Counted from the first letter of the stretch, positions 14,749-23,057 are shown. The stretch is DNA of 24,799 bases from JACPDH01 sp051305935 (GCA_051305935.1 JBPPMG010000287.1:1-24799), one strand, 5' to 3'. The notes: a model not told the origin generated them from the letters alone. Translations and numbers: made by a program.

Positions 14749-17382
14749 TTACCGCGCGGCGAACTCTTCGGCCCAGTTCTGCACGATCGTCAGGGCGGAC
14801 GCGTCGCGGTCGAGCTCGCGCACGACGACGAAGCGGCCGTCGGGGGCGAGGTCGTAGCCTCGCTCGAGCGTCGCCTCGATTGCCGCTCCCGAGAAGACGC
14901 GTTCCGGCGCGCCGATCGACACGCCGGCGGCGCGGGAGATCGGAATCCTCCAGAGCTCGTTCTCGCGCGTGTAATACAGCGCGTTTCCGTCGCGCGCCCA
15001 GCGCGGCTCGGTGCCGCCGCCCGTGGTGATCTGCCATTTGCCGCGCGTTTCCGGATAGCTCGACACGAAGATCTCGAGCGTTCCCGACTCGTTCGATTCG
15101 TAGGCGACGAAGCGCCCGTCGGGAGAGACGTGCGGGTCGAAGGTTCGGTGCGGCGTCTGAAGAATCGTGCTGTTCCCCGCGGCGTCGCTCCCGATCACGG
15201 CGAGGTCGTCGTCACCCTTGAGCGATCTCGTCCCGTAGACCACCTTTCCGTCCGGCGCGAACGACGGGTGCGAGCCCTCGGTCAGCCGGTGCTCCGATGT
15301 CGTCCCGTCAGTCGGCCGCAGCCAGATGCCGTTCTCCGGACTCAGCCAGTCGAAGCGCATCCGTCTCGACCAGCCTAGAAGCTTTCCGTCGGGCGACCAG
15401 GACGGATACCTGTCCTCCGCTTTCGAAAAGGTGATCCGCGTGCGGAGGCCGCGCGCAGCGTCGAGTGTCCAGATGTCCTGGTTGTCCTCCCCCTCGAGCG
15501 CGGAGACGGCGAGCATCGCGCCGTCGGGCGAGACTGCAGGATCGCTCAGATTGCGCATCGCCTGGCCGATCGCCGCGCCCGGAATACCGTCGGCCGACAC
15601 CCACAAAAGCTGCGTCGCCTTCGCCTGCACGCTGCTCACGTACGCCATCGTTCCGTCGCTCGACAACGACGCGTGCGCGCCGTCTTCGACGACGAGGAAC
15701 GCATCCCCGGTCGTCTGCTTCTTCGCGAGATCGAACGGAATTGCCCAGACGGAGACCGCGGCGTCGATGCCCGAGAAGCGCGACAGGACGATGTGTCCGG
15801 ACGGAGACCACGCCGCCGATGCTCCCCCTTCGCTGCCGAGGTGGTAGAGCTCGCGCCGCTCTCCGTTCTCGATGAGAAGGAGCTTGTCCGCATTGTCGGC
15901 CGCGGCGTGCACGGCCGTCACGATCGTCCGGCCGTCGGGAAGGAACGAGACGCCGTGGAAGTCGATCTCGCCCTCCTTCGCCTCCAGGAGCGTTCGCAAT
16001 TCACCGCCCCCCGCGGGAACGGTGTAAATGCCGCCTCGCCACTTCGCGAGCACGATGCGGTCGTCGACGCCCCAGGCGCCGCCGATCCACGGATTCTCCG
16101 AAGGGAGTGGTGAGATCGCCCTGGGCTGGTCGTCGCCGAGAGTCGAGCGCCAGAGCCTGTCTCCCTTGACGAAGGCGAGCGTCGACGAGTCGGGAGACCA
16201 GAACGGCACCTTGCCGCCATCGCCACCCGAGACGCGCTTCGCCTCGATCCGGTCGAGCTGCCGCACCCAGAGCGCGCCATCCTTCTGGAACGCGACGCGC
16301 CGGCCGTCGGGCGAGATCATCGGGATGTCGACCCAGTCCGCGGTCACCGCGTGCTCGATCTCGAATCGCACGACTCCGCGAGCCTCCCGCGCCGGCTTTG
16401 CCTGCCGAAGAAGCGCGGCTGCGGCAACCACCGCGAGAATCGCGGCGAGCATCCACGGAAAATAGGTCACGATCGGCGATCGGGCGCGCTGCTTCACAGG
16501 GTCGCTGACGACCCAGCCTCCGCGCAGCGCGTCCTCGATCTCGAGTCGCGCGTCGCCGATGTCGCGCATCCGATGCTTCGGGTCCTTCACGAGGCAGCGT
16601 CGCAGGAGACGTCGAATCGGCTCCGGCACCTCGGCTGGGAGCTCGGAGAGATCGGCCTCTTCGCGAAGCACCGCGGCGAGCGTGTCGGTGACGGTCTCGC
16701 CGCTGAAGAGACGCTTGCGGGTGAGCATCTCCCAGAGGGTCGCGCCGAACGCCCAGACGTCGGCGCGACGATCGACCTTCTTTCCGCGCGCCTGCTCGGG
16801 TGCCATGTACGCGGCCGTACCCATGATCACGCCGGCACCCGACGCGGTCTTCACGACCGTGGGCGACTTCGTGTCGTCGTTTCCGCCCGAAATCTCGTCC
16901 TGCTCGAAGACTTTCGCGATGCCGAAGTCGAGGACCTTCACCTCGCCGTCGTCTGACACCTTGACGTTAGCCGGCTTCAGGTCGCGATGGACGATCCCCT
17001 TGTCGTGCGCCGCCTCGAGCGCCTCGGCGATCTGCAGCGCGATCTCCATCGCTTCGCGAATCGCGATCGGCCCACGGCCGATTCGCTGCGCGAGGGTATC
17101 GCCGGGAGCCAGCTCCATCACGAGAAGCGTCCGGCCCTCGTGCTGCTCGAGGCCGAAGATCGACGCGATGCGGGGATGGTTGAACGACGCGAGCACGCGC
17201 GCCTCCCGCTCGAAGCGTGCGAGCCTGTCGGCATTCTCGACGAACTCGTCGGGCAGGATCTTGATGGCTACTTCACGTCCGAGACGCGTGTCGCGGGCGC
17301 GCCACACCTCACCCATCCCGCCCGCCCCGATGAGCGCGAGAATCTCGTAGACCCCTGCCGTATCACCCGGTTTCAGACCCAT
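14749..17382 (-). CDS. Ser/Thr protein kinase with C-terminal PD40/TolB-like propeller
   Basis: This 877-residue membrane-anchored kinase is of the type abundant in Acidobacteriota. The kinase domain spans about 12-275: glycine loop GAGGMGEV at 19-26, Lys 41, HRDLKPAN with catalytic Asp 134, DFG with Asp 152, and APEQARGKKVDRRADVWAFG. A single transmembrane helix lies at about 308-325 (WMLAAILAVVAAAALL). The outer part, about 340-877, repeats S-P-D-G motifs (SPDGRRVAF, SPDGAMLAV, SPDGKLLGW, SPDGRFVAY), giving a beta-propeller that probably senses an extracytoplasmic ligand. Substrates are unknown. The ATG at 17382 opens the family N-terminus, and a TATACT hexamer lies 28 nt upstream. The tricorn gene lies upstream on the same strand, separated by a palindromic repeat. 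Confidence 0.95.
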   Translation of the reverse strand: MGLKPGDTAGVYEILALIGAGGMGEVWRARDTRLGREVAIKILPDEFVENADRLARFEREARVLASFNHPRIASIFGLEQHEGRTLLVMELAPGDTLAQRIGRGPIAIREAMEIALQIAEALEAAHDKGIVHRDLKPANVKVSDDGEVKVLDFGIAKVFEQDEISGGNDDTKSPTVVKTASGAGVIMGTAAYMAPEQARGKKVDRRADVWAFGATLWEMLTRKRLFSGETVTDTLAAVLREEADLSELPAEVPEPIRRLLRRCLVKDPKHRMRDIGDARLEIEDALRGGWVVSDPVKQRARSPIVTYFPWMLAAILAVVAAAALLRQAKPAREARGVVRFEIEHAVTADWVDIPMISPDGRRVAFQKDGALWVRQLDRIEAKRVSGGDGGKVPFWSPDSSTLAFVKGDRLWRSTLGDDQPRAISPLPSENPWIGGAWGVDDRIVLAKWRGGIYTVPAGGGELRTLLEAKEGEIDFHGVSFLPDGRTIVTAVHAAADNADKLLLIENGERRELYHLGSEGGASAAWSPSGHIVLSRFSGIDAAVSVWAIPFDLAKKQTTGDAFLVVEDGAHASLSSDGTMAYVSSVQAKATQLLWVSADGIPGAAIGQAMRNLSDPAVSPDGAMLAVSALEGEDNQDIWTLDAARGLRTRITFSKAEDRYPSWSPDGKLLGWSRRMRFDWLSPENGIWLRPTDGTTSEHRLTEGSHPSFAPDGKVVYGTRSLKGDDDLAVIGSDAAGNSTILQTPHRTFDPHVSPDGRFVAYESNESGTLEIFVSSYPETRGKWQITTGGGTEPRWARDGNALYYTRENELWRIPISRAAGVSIGAPERVFSGAAIEATLERGYDLAPDGRFVVVRELDRDASALTIVQNWAEEFAAR

Positions 17383-17410
17383 TCGATTCGAGAACGACTC
17401 GTGCGTTTCC

Positions 17411-17416
17411 AGTATA
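17411..17416 (-). promoter_or_regulatory. Candidate -10 element of the kinase gene
   Basis: TATACT on the minus strand is 28 nt upstream of the ATG, which predicts a leader of about 20 nt. No clear -35 was found. Confidence 0.35.
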
Positions 17417-17475
17417 GAGGGAGCCGGGCAGCGCGGGTTAGCGGAGATGGAGGGCGGCGCGATTAGACATGTCGC

Positions 17476-17578
17476 CCTGAGCGAAGCGAAGGGCCTCTCA
17501 GGCTTCTACAATCCAGACCTTCAGCTCTTCCTCCTGACGCGACAATAAAAGCCTGAGAGGTCCTTCGCTTCGCTCAGG
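17476..17578. repeat. Palindromic repeat family 2 (30-bp arms)
   Basis: Arms at 17476-17505 and 17549-17578 are reverse complements with one mismatch, enclosing a 43-nt loop. Each arm reads CCTGAGCGAAGCGAAGG then CCTCTCAGGCTT. It shares the GAGCGAAGCGA core with family 1 but not its interior. It lies between the tricorn and kinase genes and could fold as a long hairpin. Confidence 0.9.
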
Positions 17579-17644
17579 ACAACAGTCTGCTTGATTCTCG
17601 CCGACACGATCCCTGGGCTGCCTGGATCCAAGTTCCCTGCCCTA

Positions 17645-20600
17645 CTACCTTTCTTTCCCAATCTGCCCCAGCAGCTCCCTAACCGCGGCCTCGATCTGCG
17701 TGTCGCGCCCCGCGGCGTCCTCACCGAGGGCGCGGCGCACTTCGATGTCGACCGGGCGTGGCGCCATCTCCATCGGTTCGCCCGACGCCGTCGTGATCGT
17801 GACGAACGGAATCCGGACGACCGTACCGTCGATCGCGCGCATGTTCGAGGTGTAGATGATCCAGCCCGAGGTCGGCTCGCCGACGATTTTGCCAAGCCCC
17901 ATGCTCCGATACCCTTCGCTGAAATCCTCGGCGTCGGAGAGCGAGTGTTGGTTGGTCAGGAGAACTGTTGGCCGCTCGAGCGAACGCTGCCCGAGGATGG
18001 TCCTCGCCGGAGCGGGCGAGAAGTCGCGAAACGCCATGTTGAGGTAGTGCCGTCGCGAGAGGATGTCGAGCGCATACGCGTTCACGAAGCCGCCGTTGTT
18101 GTTGCGGATGTCGAAGACGATCCCGTCGCGCGTCATGTTCTCCGCGTCGAGATCGGCCAGGAGCTGAACGAGCGAACCGTACCCCATGTCGATCATGTGG
18201 ACGTAGCCGAGCCGCCCGCCGCTGAGCTTCGCGACGAGCGCGCGGTTCGACTCCACCCACTCGCGATAGACGAGATCCTTCTCCGTCCCCTGGTTCACCG
18301 GCTGCACGACGACCTCGCGTCGCGACTTGTCCGACCCGCGCGGCGCGAACGAGAGGCTCACCTCGCGGCCCACATGATTGGCGAGGAGTTGTTCGATCAC
18401 CGTCTCCTTCGCCAGCGAGACGCCGTCGATCGCGACGAGCACGTCGCCTTTCGCAATTTTCCGCGTCACGTCGGCAGGCGAGCCGGGCACGATCCCGGAT
18501 ACCACGAAGGCGCCGTCCTTCTCATTGCGCTCGCGATCGAAGCGAAGGCCGAGCCGCGCGACGGTGCGAACGGGAGTGTCGCCGGATCGAACCCCGAGAT
18601 GCGACGCGTTGAGCTCCCCGACCATCATCGAGAGAAGACGCTGCAGCTCGGTCTGGGTGCGCAATCCCGAGACGACCGGGGCGAAGCGTTCGCGCGTAGC
18701 GCTCCAGTCGACGCCGTTCATCGCCGCATCGTGGAAGTGTGTCTTCAGCCAGGTCCACGCCTGATCGAACACGATCTCCTTTTCGGCATCGAAGTCGATC
18801 TCCATCCCGGCGCTCACGGAAAGCTGCTTCGGCTGCTTCGTCTCGAGCGGGATCGACCAGATTCCTCCGTCCTCGACGAACCAGACGCTCTTCGAATCGG
18901 CGGAGAACTGTGCGAACGACTTCGCTCCCGACGTGGAAGTGAGCTGCTTCAGCACCGGTGGATCCTTCGCAAGCTCGTCGAGCGGCCAGAGATAGAGATT
19001 CGACGCTCCTTCGGCCGCGGCGACCATCAGCAGTTGCTTGCCGTCGGGGCTCACCGCGAGCGAATCGACGTCGACCGAGATCGAAAGCAGTTGCAGCCGC
19101 GTGCGAATCCCCTCGGCGATCACCTCGACGGGAGTGACTTTCTTCTGCGCGACCGTCGCGTTCTTGTCTCCCTTCTTCTCCTCGCCTTTCGCCTCCGACA
19201 TCCCCGCGCCTTCCTTCTTCTCGGCGTCCTTGAAGAGCTCGCGGAACTGCTCCTCGCGGAACTTCGGGAGACGCGGGACGAGATCGACGCGCGCGACCTG
19301 TCCGGCCTCGGTGCGTTGCCCCGAAGAGAAGAAGAGCGCCTTGCCGTCGGGGCTCCAGGCGATCGAGTCGCTGAAGACGTTCGCGATGTAACTCGCCTGA
19401 ATCGCCTCTCCTCCCGCGACGCGCGCGACGTAGGCATTTCGGAAATAGCGATCACCCGCAGCAATCCAGGCGAGCCAGGCGCTGTCAGGCGACCAGGCGT
19501 AGGCGCCCGGCGATCCGAACGGCGGCAGGAAGTCGATCTTCGCCTGAGCGACGAGACGATCCGCCTTCGTCGCGAGGTCGATCACGCGCAGCTCGCGCCC
19601 GCCGCGCAAATACGCAACCGACTTGCCGTCGGGAGCGAACCGAGGACGGATCGCATTCGTTTCGGCCGTCAGGCTCGACTCGGTGCGCGTGACGAAGTCG
19701 TACAGAGCGATGCCGCCCTTTGCCGGAGGGGGCGCGGCCCAGACGATCTTCGTGCTGTCGGGTGACCAGGAGACGTGCAGCTCGGGCTCGGGGCTTCGCG
19801 TCACGCGCGTTGCGTCGCCGCCGTCGGCCGCGGACACCGCGAAGATCTCGCCGCGCACCACGAACGCCACCTTCTTCCCGTCCGGCGAGACCGCGAGCTC
19901 CTCGATGCCCGAGCTGAGTTTGCGAAACTCCGCGCCTCGCGCGGCGGGAGCACCACGCAGGGAGACAGAGATCGGAGTTGCCTCACCACTGGCGACGTCG
20001 AAACGCCAGAGACTGAAATCACGCTCGAAGACGATCGTGCGCCCGTCTCGCGTGATCGACGGCCAGAGGAGGCGTCCGTCGGTGAACTTCGTCAGCTGCT
20101 TCGACGCACCTTGCAGGTCGGACGACCAGAGGTTCTCCGCGCCGCTCCGATCCGAGGTGAAGTAGAACGATCGTGCGTCGGGGGACCACATCGGCCAGAG
20201 CGACTTCGCGCCGCGGTCGATCACCCTCGACAGCTCGCGCCCGTCGCCCTCCGCGAGCCAGATCTCCGACTCGTCGATGTGGCTGTGGCCGCGGCGCCAC
20301 CACTGGGCGAGCGCGAGGCCGCGAGCGTTCACGAGGAGCGCGCTGCCATCGGGCGACGGCGAAGCGAAGTACTCGGCGGTGTATCGCTCGGCGAGGAACG
20401 GCATCGGGGTGCCTCCACTCGCGCGCACGCGGTAGACATCGCTCATCCCGGCGACCTCGGCGGTCGACGTCGCGAAGTAGACCCAGCCGTCGGACGACCA
20501 GGCGTCGAGATTCTCGGTCGCGTCGTCGAACGTGAGTCGGTCGAGCGCGCCGCTCGCGAGCGTGAGAACGTAAATGTCGCCGTTGCCCGTGCGATCCGAC

Positions 20601-20842
20601 ATGAAGGCGAGCTTCGAGCCGTCGGGCGACCAGACCGGACGCCGGTCGTCGGCCCCGTGCGCGACGAGCAGCCGCGCGTCGCCCCCGCGCGCAGGGACGC
20701 TCCAGATGTCCCCACCGCTCGAGAACGCGATCTCGGTCCCGTCAGGCGAGATTGCGGGCTGCGAGAGCCAGGGAGTCGAAGTTGCGGCCGAAGCCGGAAG
20801 GCACAGAGCGAGCGTCAAGGCGAGTGTCGTGATCCTGTTCAT
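17645..20842 (-). CDS. Secreted tricorn-type S41 protease
   Basis: This is a 1065-residue protein from the ATG at 20842, chosen for a GAGG ribosome site 7 nt upstream and a clear signal peptide (MNRITTLALTLALCLPASAAT). Two N-terminal TolB/PD40 propellers (SPDGTEIAF, SPDGSKLAF, SPDGKKVAF and others) occupy about 25-690, with a Lys/Glu-rich insert at about 537-565. Then come a helical core, a PDZ domain at about 775-845 and the S41 catalytic domain. Active-site candidates are Ser 747-His 748 (NASHLG), nucleophile Ser 969 (SLSDAED) and Glu 1025, closely matching Thermoplasma tricorn S745, H746, S965 and E1023 in a 1071-residue protein. It probably degrades peptides in the periplasm, not the cytosol as in archaea. 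Confidence 0.93.
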   Translation of the reverse strand: MNRITTLALTLALCLPASAATSTPWLSQPAISPDGTEIAFSSGGDIWSVPARGGDARLLVAHGADDRRPVWSPDGSKLAFMSDRTGNGDIYVLTLASGALDRLTFDDATENLDAWSSDGWVYFATSTAEVAGMSDVYRVRASGGTPMPFLAERYTAEYFASPSPDGSALLVNARGLALAQWWRRGHSHIDESEIWLAEGDGRELSRVIDRGAKSLWPMWSPDARSFYFTSDRSGAENLWSSDLQGASKQLTKFTDGRLLWPSITRDGRTIVFERDFSLWRFDVASGEATPISVSLRGAPAARGAEFRKLSSGIEELAVSPDGKKVAFVVRGEIFAVSAADGGDATRVTRSPEPELHVSWSPDSTKIVWAAPPPAKGGIALYDFVTRTESSLTAETNAIRPRFAPDGKSVAYLRGGRELRVIDLATKADRLVAQAKIDFLPPFGSPGAYAWSPDSAWLAWIAAGDRYFRNAYVARVAGGEAIQASYIANVFSDSIAWSPDGKALFFSSGQRTEAGQVARVDLVPRLPKFREEQFRELFKDAEKKEGAGMSEAKGEEKKGDKNATVAQKKVTPVEVIAEGIRTRLQLLSISVDVDSLAVSPDGKQLLMVAAAEGASNLYLWPLDELAKDPPVLKQLTSTSGAKSFAQFSADSKSVWFVEDGGIWSIPLETKQPKQLSVSAGMEIDFDAEKEIVFDQAWTWLKTHFHDAAMNGVDWSATRERFAPVVSGLRTQTELQRLLSMMVGELNASHLGVRSGDTPVRTVARLGLRFDRERNEKDGAFVVSGIVPGSPADVTRKIAKGDVLVAIDGVSLAKETVIEQLLANHVGREVSLSFAPRGSDKSRREVVVQPVNQGTEKDLVYREWVESNRALVAKLSGGRLGYVHMIDMGYGSLVQLLADLDAENMTRDGIVFDIRNNNGGFVNAYALDILSRRHYLNMAFRDFSPAPARTILGQRSLERPTVLLTNQHSLSDAEDFSEGYRSMGLGKIVGEPTSGWIIYTSNMRAIDGTVVRIPFVTITTASGEPMEMAPRPVDIEVRRALGEDAAGRDTQIEAAVRELLGQIGKER

Positions 20843-20874
20843 CGATGTCCTCGGAGGGTTTGAAGTCGCAGCGC

Positions 20875-20880
20875 ATTGTA
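20875..20880 (-). promoter_or_regulatory. Candidate -10 element of the tricorn gene
   Basis: TACAAT on the minus strand lies 32 nt before the ATG, leaving room for the visible GAGG ribosome site. The -35 is not obvious. Confidence 0.4.
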
Positions 20881-20933
20881 TCGGCTTGCGAACCCGGTGC
20901 ACTCGATGCAGGTGTTGCGATTCGTGAACGCCG

Positions 20934-21186
20934 GTCATCCCGAGCGAAGCGCCTGTCATCCCGAGCGGAGCGACTGTCATCCCGAGCGAAGCGACTGTCA
21001 TCCCGAGCGAAGCGAGGGATCTGCTAAACGTCCAACTGACCGCTTCCTCAACTTCAACCTCGAACCGGGCCAGGAATCACCGTTGCTGTTGAGGAAGCGG
21101 TCAGAAGGAGTCGTTTAGCAGATCCCTCGCTTCGCTTCGGGATGACAACCGCTGTCCGCCGATCCCTCGCTTCGCTTCGGGATGAC
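20934..21186 (+). repeat. Palindromic repeat family 1, copy B with tandem left ends
   Basis: The full element at 20997-21146 has a near-perfect palindrome. The outer arms are GTCATCCCGAGCGAAGCGAG and its inverse, then GGATCTGCTAAACG, then CTGACCGCTTCCTCAAC paired with GTTGAGGAAGCGGTCAG, around a 35-nt loop. Three extra left-end units precede it at exact 21-bp spacing (20934, 20955, 20976), and an extra right end follows at 21161-21186. It lies between the tricorn promoter and the GIY-YIG stop codon. Confidence 0.95.
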
Positions 21187-21200
21187 AAATCGCGGGATGG

Positions 21201-21530
21201 CTATGGATCGCGGTGCCAGCGTGGCCCGGACATGCCGGAGTGAAGCGATGCCTCTTCGATCAAGTCGCTCCATGCTGGATTCACGCTTTCGATCAGTTCG
21301 ATCTTCTTCTCACGACGCCATCCCTTCAGCTCTTTCTCGCGAGTGATTGCCTGGGTTGCGTCGTTCCATGCCTCGAAGTAGACAAGCCTCGTCGCCTTGT
21401 AACGTGCCGTGAACTTCGAGCCCACTCCCTCGCGATGCTCGAGTAGTCGCGCAATGAGATTGTTCGTGACACCGATGTACAGCGTCTTCGAGTTGCTCGA
21501 GAGAATGTAGACGAAGAAGGTTCTCCCCAT
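21201..21530 (-). CDS. Small GIY-YIG nuclease-domain protein enclosed by palindromic repeats
   Basis: This is a 109-residue protein from the ATG at 21530, which immediately precedes the family N-terminus; the frame is open a further 63 nt. The single GIY-YIG domain has FVYIL (Tyr 8), LYIGVT (Tyr 18-Gly 20), Arg 28 in NLIARLLEH, catalytic Glu 65 in ITREKELKGW, and the C-terminal NPAWSDL, so all key residues are intact. Small stand-alone members (YhbQ/UPF0213-like) are structure-selective or uncharacterised DNA nucleases. Repeat copy B ends 15 nt from its stop codon, and copy C begins within about 70 nt of its start. No Shine-Dalgarno is seen, but TACGGT lies 6 nt before the ATG. A role in moving or processing the flanking repeats is inference. 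Confidence 0.9.
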   Translation of the reverse strand: MGRTFFVYILSSNSKTLYIGVTNNLIARLLEHREGVGSKFTARYKATRLVYFEAWNDATQAITREKELKGWRREKKIELIESVNPAWSDLIEEASLHSGMSGPRWHRDP

Positions 21531-21597
21531 CGAAGAACCGTAGCTAGGGCGGCGTTCGCTCGCAAGCCAGAACCGTGATCGAGCGAAGCGCAACTGC

Positions 21598-21815
21598 CAT
21601 CATCCCGAGCGAAGCGCGACCGCCGTCATCCCGAGCGAAGCGAGGGATCTGCTAAACATCGAACTGATCGCTTCCTTAACCTCACTCTCGAACCGTGCCA
21701 AAAATTTCCGTCGCTGTTGAGGAAACGGTCAGGAGGAAGTCGTTTGGCAGATCCCTCGCTTCGCTTCGGGATGACAAGCGCCGTCCGCACAGCCCTCGCT
21801 TCGCTTCGGGATGAC
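21598..21815 (+). repeat. Palindromic repeat family 1, copy C with extra ends
   Basis: The full element at 21625-21775 aligns end to end with copy B in the same orientation, with a more diverged loop (TCGAACCGTGCC kept). A partial left end precedes it at about 21598 (with a weaker one near 21575) and an extra right end follows at about 21793-21815. It ends 12 bp before the stop codon of the DUF6265-like gene. Confidence 0.92.
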
Positions 21816-21826
21816 AAGCGCCGTCA

Positions 21827-22279
21827 TCACCTCGCCGGCGCGAAGCACCATTCTTCCGCGTCCTGGCCTTCACCCTCGACCCGCGCGCAGAGCTTCGCTC
21901 CGTCGCGCCAGTACTTGATGGTCTGCGGGAAGTCGTGCTCGAAGTTTTCGAAGACCACGCGCTGGTCCTTCATCTTCCCCATCGTGAATTCGACCGGCTT
22001 CCCCCCGCGCGGCATCGCGACGTAGACGAGCTCGTGGTCGCGCTGCTCGATCCGGAGGAACTCGAAAAATTTCGTCTTTCCGCCGCCAACCGTCCGCCCG
22101 GCGCCGATCATCGTGCCACCCGACGGCGCCATCCAGATCTCTTCGACGACCCGGCTTCCCGACTCGAGTTTCCAGGCGCCGGCCATCCAGGCGAGCGCCT
22201 CGATTTTCGGTTCTCCGTGGGCGGAGAGCGCGGGTGCTGTGATGACGAACAAGAGCGCGAGCGTTGCGCGTCGGAGCAT
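21827..22279 (-). CDS. DUF6265-like exported protein
   Basis: This is a 150-residue protein with a signal peptide (MLRRATLALLFVITAPALSAHG, about residues 1-22). The mature part has the pattern L-A-W-M-A-G-x-W followed by V-V-E-E-I-W-M-A-P-S-G-G-T-M-x-G, FEFLRI, LVYVAMPRG, VVFENFEHDFPQ-x-I-x-Y, and a C-terminal E-W-C-F, which I recognise as the DUF6265 family. The fold is probably a small lipocalin-like beta barrel (inference), and the function is unknown. The ATG at 22279 has GGGAGG 8 nt upstream. The gene is probably monocistronic, and repeat copy C lies directly downstream, where it could serve as a transcript-end hairpin. Confidence 0.85.
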   Translation of the reverse strand: MLRRATLALLFVITAPALSAHGEPKIEALAWMAGAWKLESGSRVVEEIWMAPSGGTMIGAGRTVGGGKTKFFEFLRIEQRDHELVYVAMPRGGKPVEFTMGKMKDQRVVFENFEHDFPQTIKYWRDGAKLCARVEGEGQDAEEWCFAPAR

Positions 22280-22467
22280 GGATCGAACCTCCCTGGTGCG
22301 TTTCAGCTTATGGTCACACAGCTGCCGATATCCGCACCAGAGCGGTGACGCTTTCTGCCGGGGCCTCCCCGCTTCCGGCCCGGACCGCGGATGACCGATA
22401 ATGGTCCCGACCTCTCAGAGCGAAATGGCGACCTTCGCCACCTCCGCCCCGGGGGCGTGTCACGACC

Positions 22468-23019
22468 ATGCCGACGAGTCCTTCACGAATCCTCCGTGCC
22501 GTCGCTTTCGCGGCCGACCGCCATCGCTTCCAGCGGCGGAAGGACGACGCGTCGTCGCCCTACATCAACCACCCGATCGAGGTCGCCGAGCTGCTCGTGA
22601 GCGAGGCAGGAGTCGACGACGAGACGACGCTCATCGCGGCACTGCTGCACGACACGGTCGAGGACACGGAAACGACGATCGAGGAGATCCGCGAGCTCTT
22701 CGGTCCGGCGGTGGCCGCGATCGTCGCCGAGGTCACCGACGACACGTCGCTTCCTCGGAGCGAGCGGCGGAGAATTCAGCTCGAGCGTGCGGGAGGGGTC
22801 TCGCGCGAGGCAAAACTCGTGAAGATCGCCGACAAAGTCTCGAACATCCGCGACGTTGCGTCGCGCCCGCCGACGGGCTGGTCGCTCGAGCGCCGGCGCG
22901 AGTACGTGCTCTGGGCCGCGTCGGTGGCGCACGAATGCGCCGGGATCGTACCCAGGCTCGACGAGCTTGCCGAACGGGAGCTCGCACGCGCGATCGCGAC
23001 GCTCGACGCGGCATTCTGA
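22468..23019 (+). CDS. MESH1-type small alarmone hydrolase (HD domain)
   Basis: This is a 183-residue single-domain HD hydrolase. The predicted metal ligands His 35 (YINHPIEVA), His 61-Asp 62 (LLHDTVEDT) and Asp 122 (KIADKVSNI), plus catalytic Glu 65-Asp 66, fall at the same residue numbers as in human MESH1 (179 residues). There is no synthetase, TGS or ACT domain, so this is not full-length RelA/SpoT. The likely reaction is removal of the 3' pyrophosphate from (p)ppGpp; animal MESH1 also acts on NADPH. The ATG at 22468 fits the family N-terminus but has no clear ribosome site. A GATAAT hexamer at 22397-22402 could be a -10. It precedes LarC by 220 bp. Confidence 0.9.
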   Translation: MPTSPSRILRAVAFAADRHRFQRRKDDASSPYINHPIEVAELLVSEAGVDDETTLIAALLHDTVEDTETTIEEIRELFGPAVAAIVAEVTDDTSLPRSERRRIQLERAGGVSREAKLVKIADKVSNIRDVASRPPTGWSLERRREYVLWAASVAHECAGIVPRLDELAERELARAIATLDAAF

Positions 23020-23057
23020 GAGGCGCGGGGGCGGCACCGGGGCCACCGAAGCGCAGT

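Noticed and set aside
17591..19765. 724-codon open frame on the plus strand
   Set aside because: It is antisense to the tricorn protease. Its translation is Arg/Asp/Glu-rich with no domain, as expected for a shadow frame.
20843..21001. N-terminal extension of the tricorn frame (repeated MTxxxLG units)
   Set aside because: It is read-through of the 21-bp repeat units. The real start is the ATG at 20842 with a ribosome site and signal peptide.
12980..21815. Direct-repeat ends as a CRISPR array
   Set aside because: The stacked 21-bp units have no spacers, the large elements are palindromic and far apart, and no cas gene is present.
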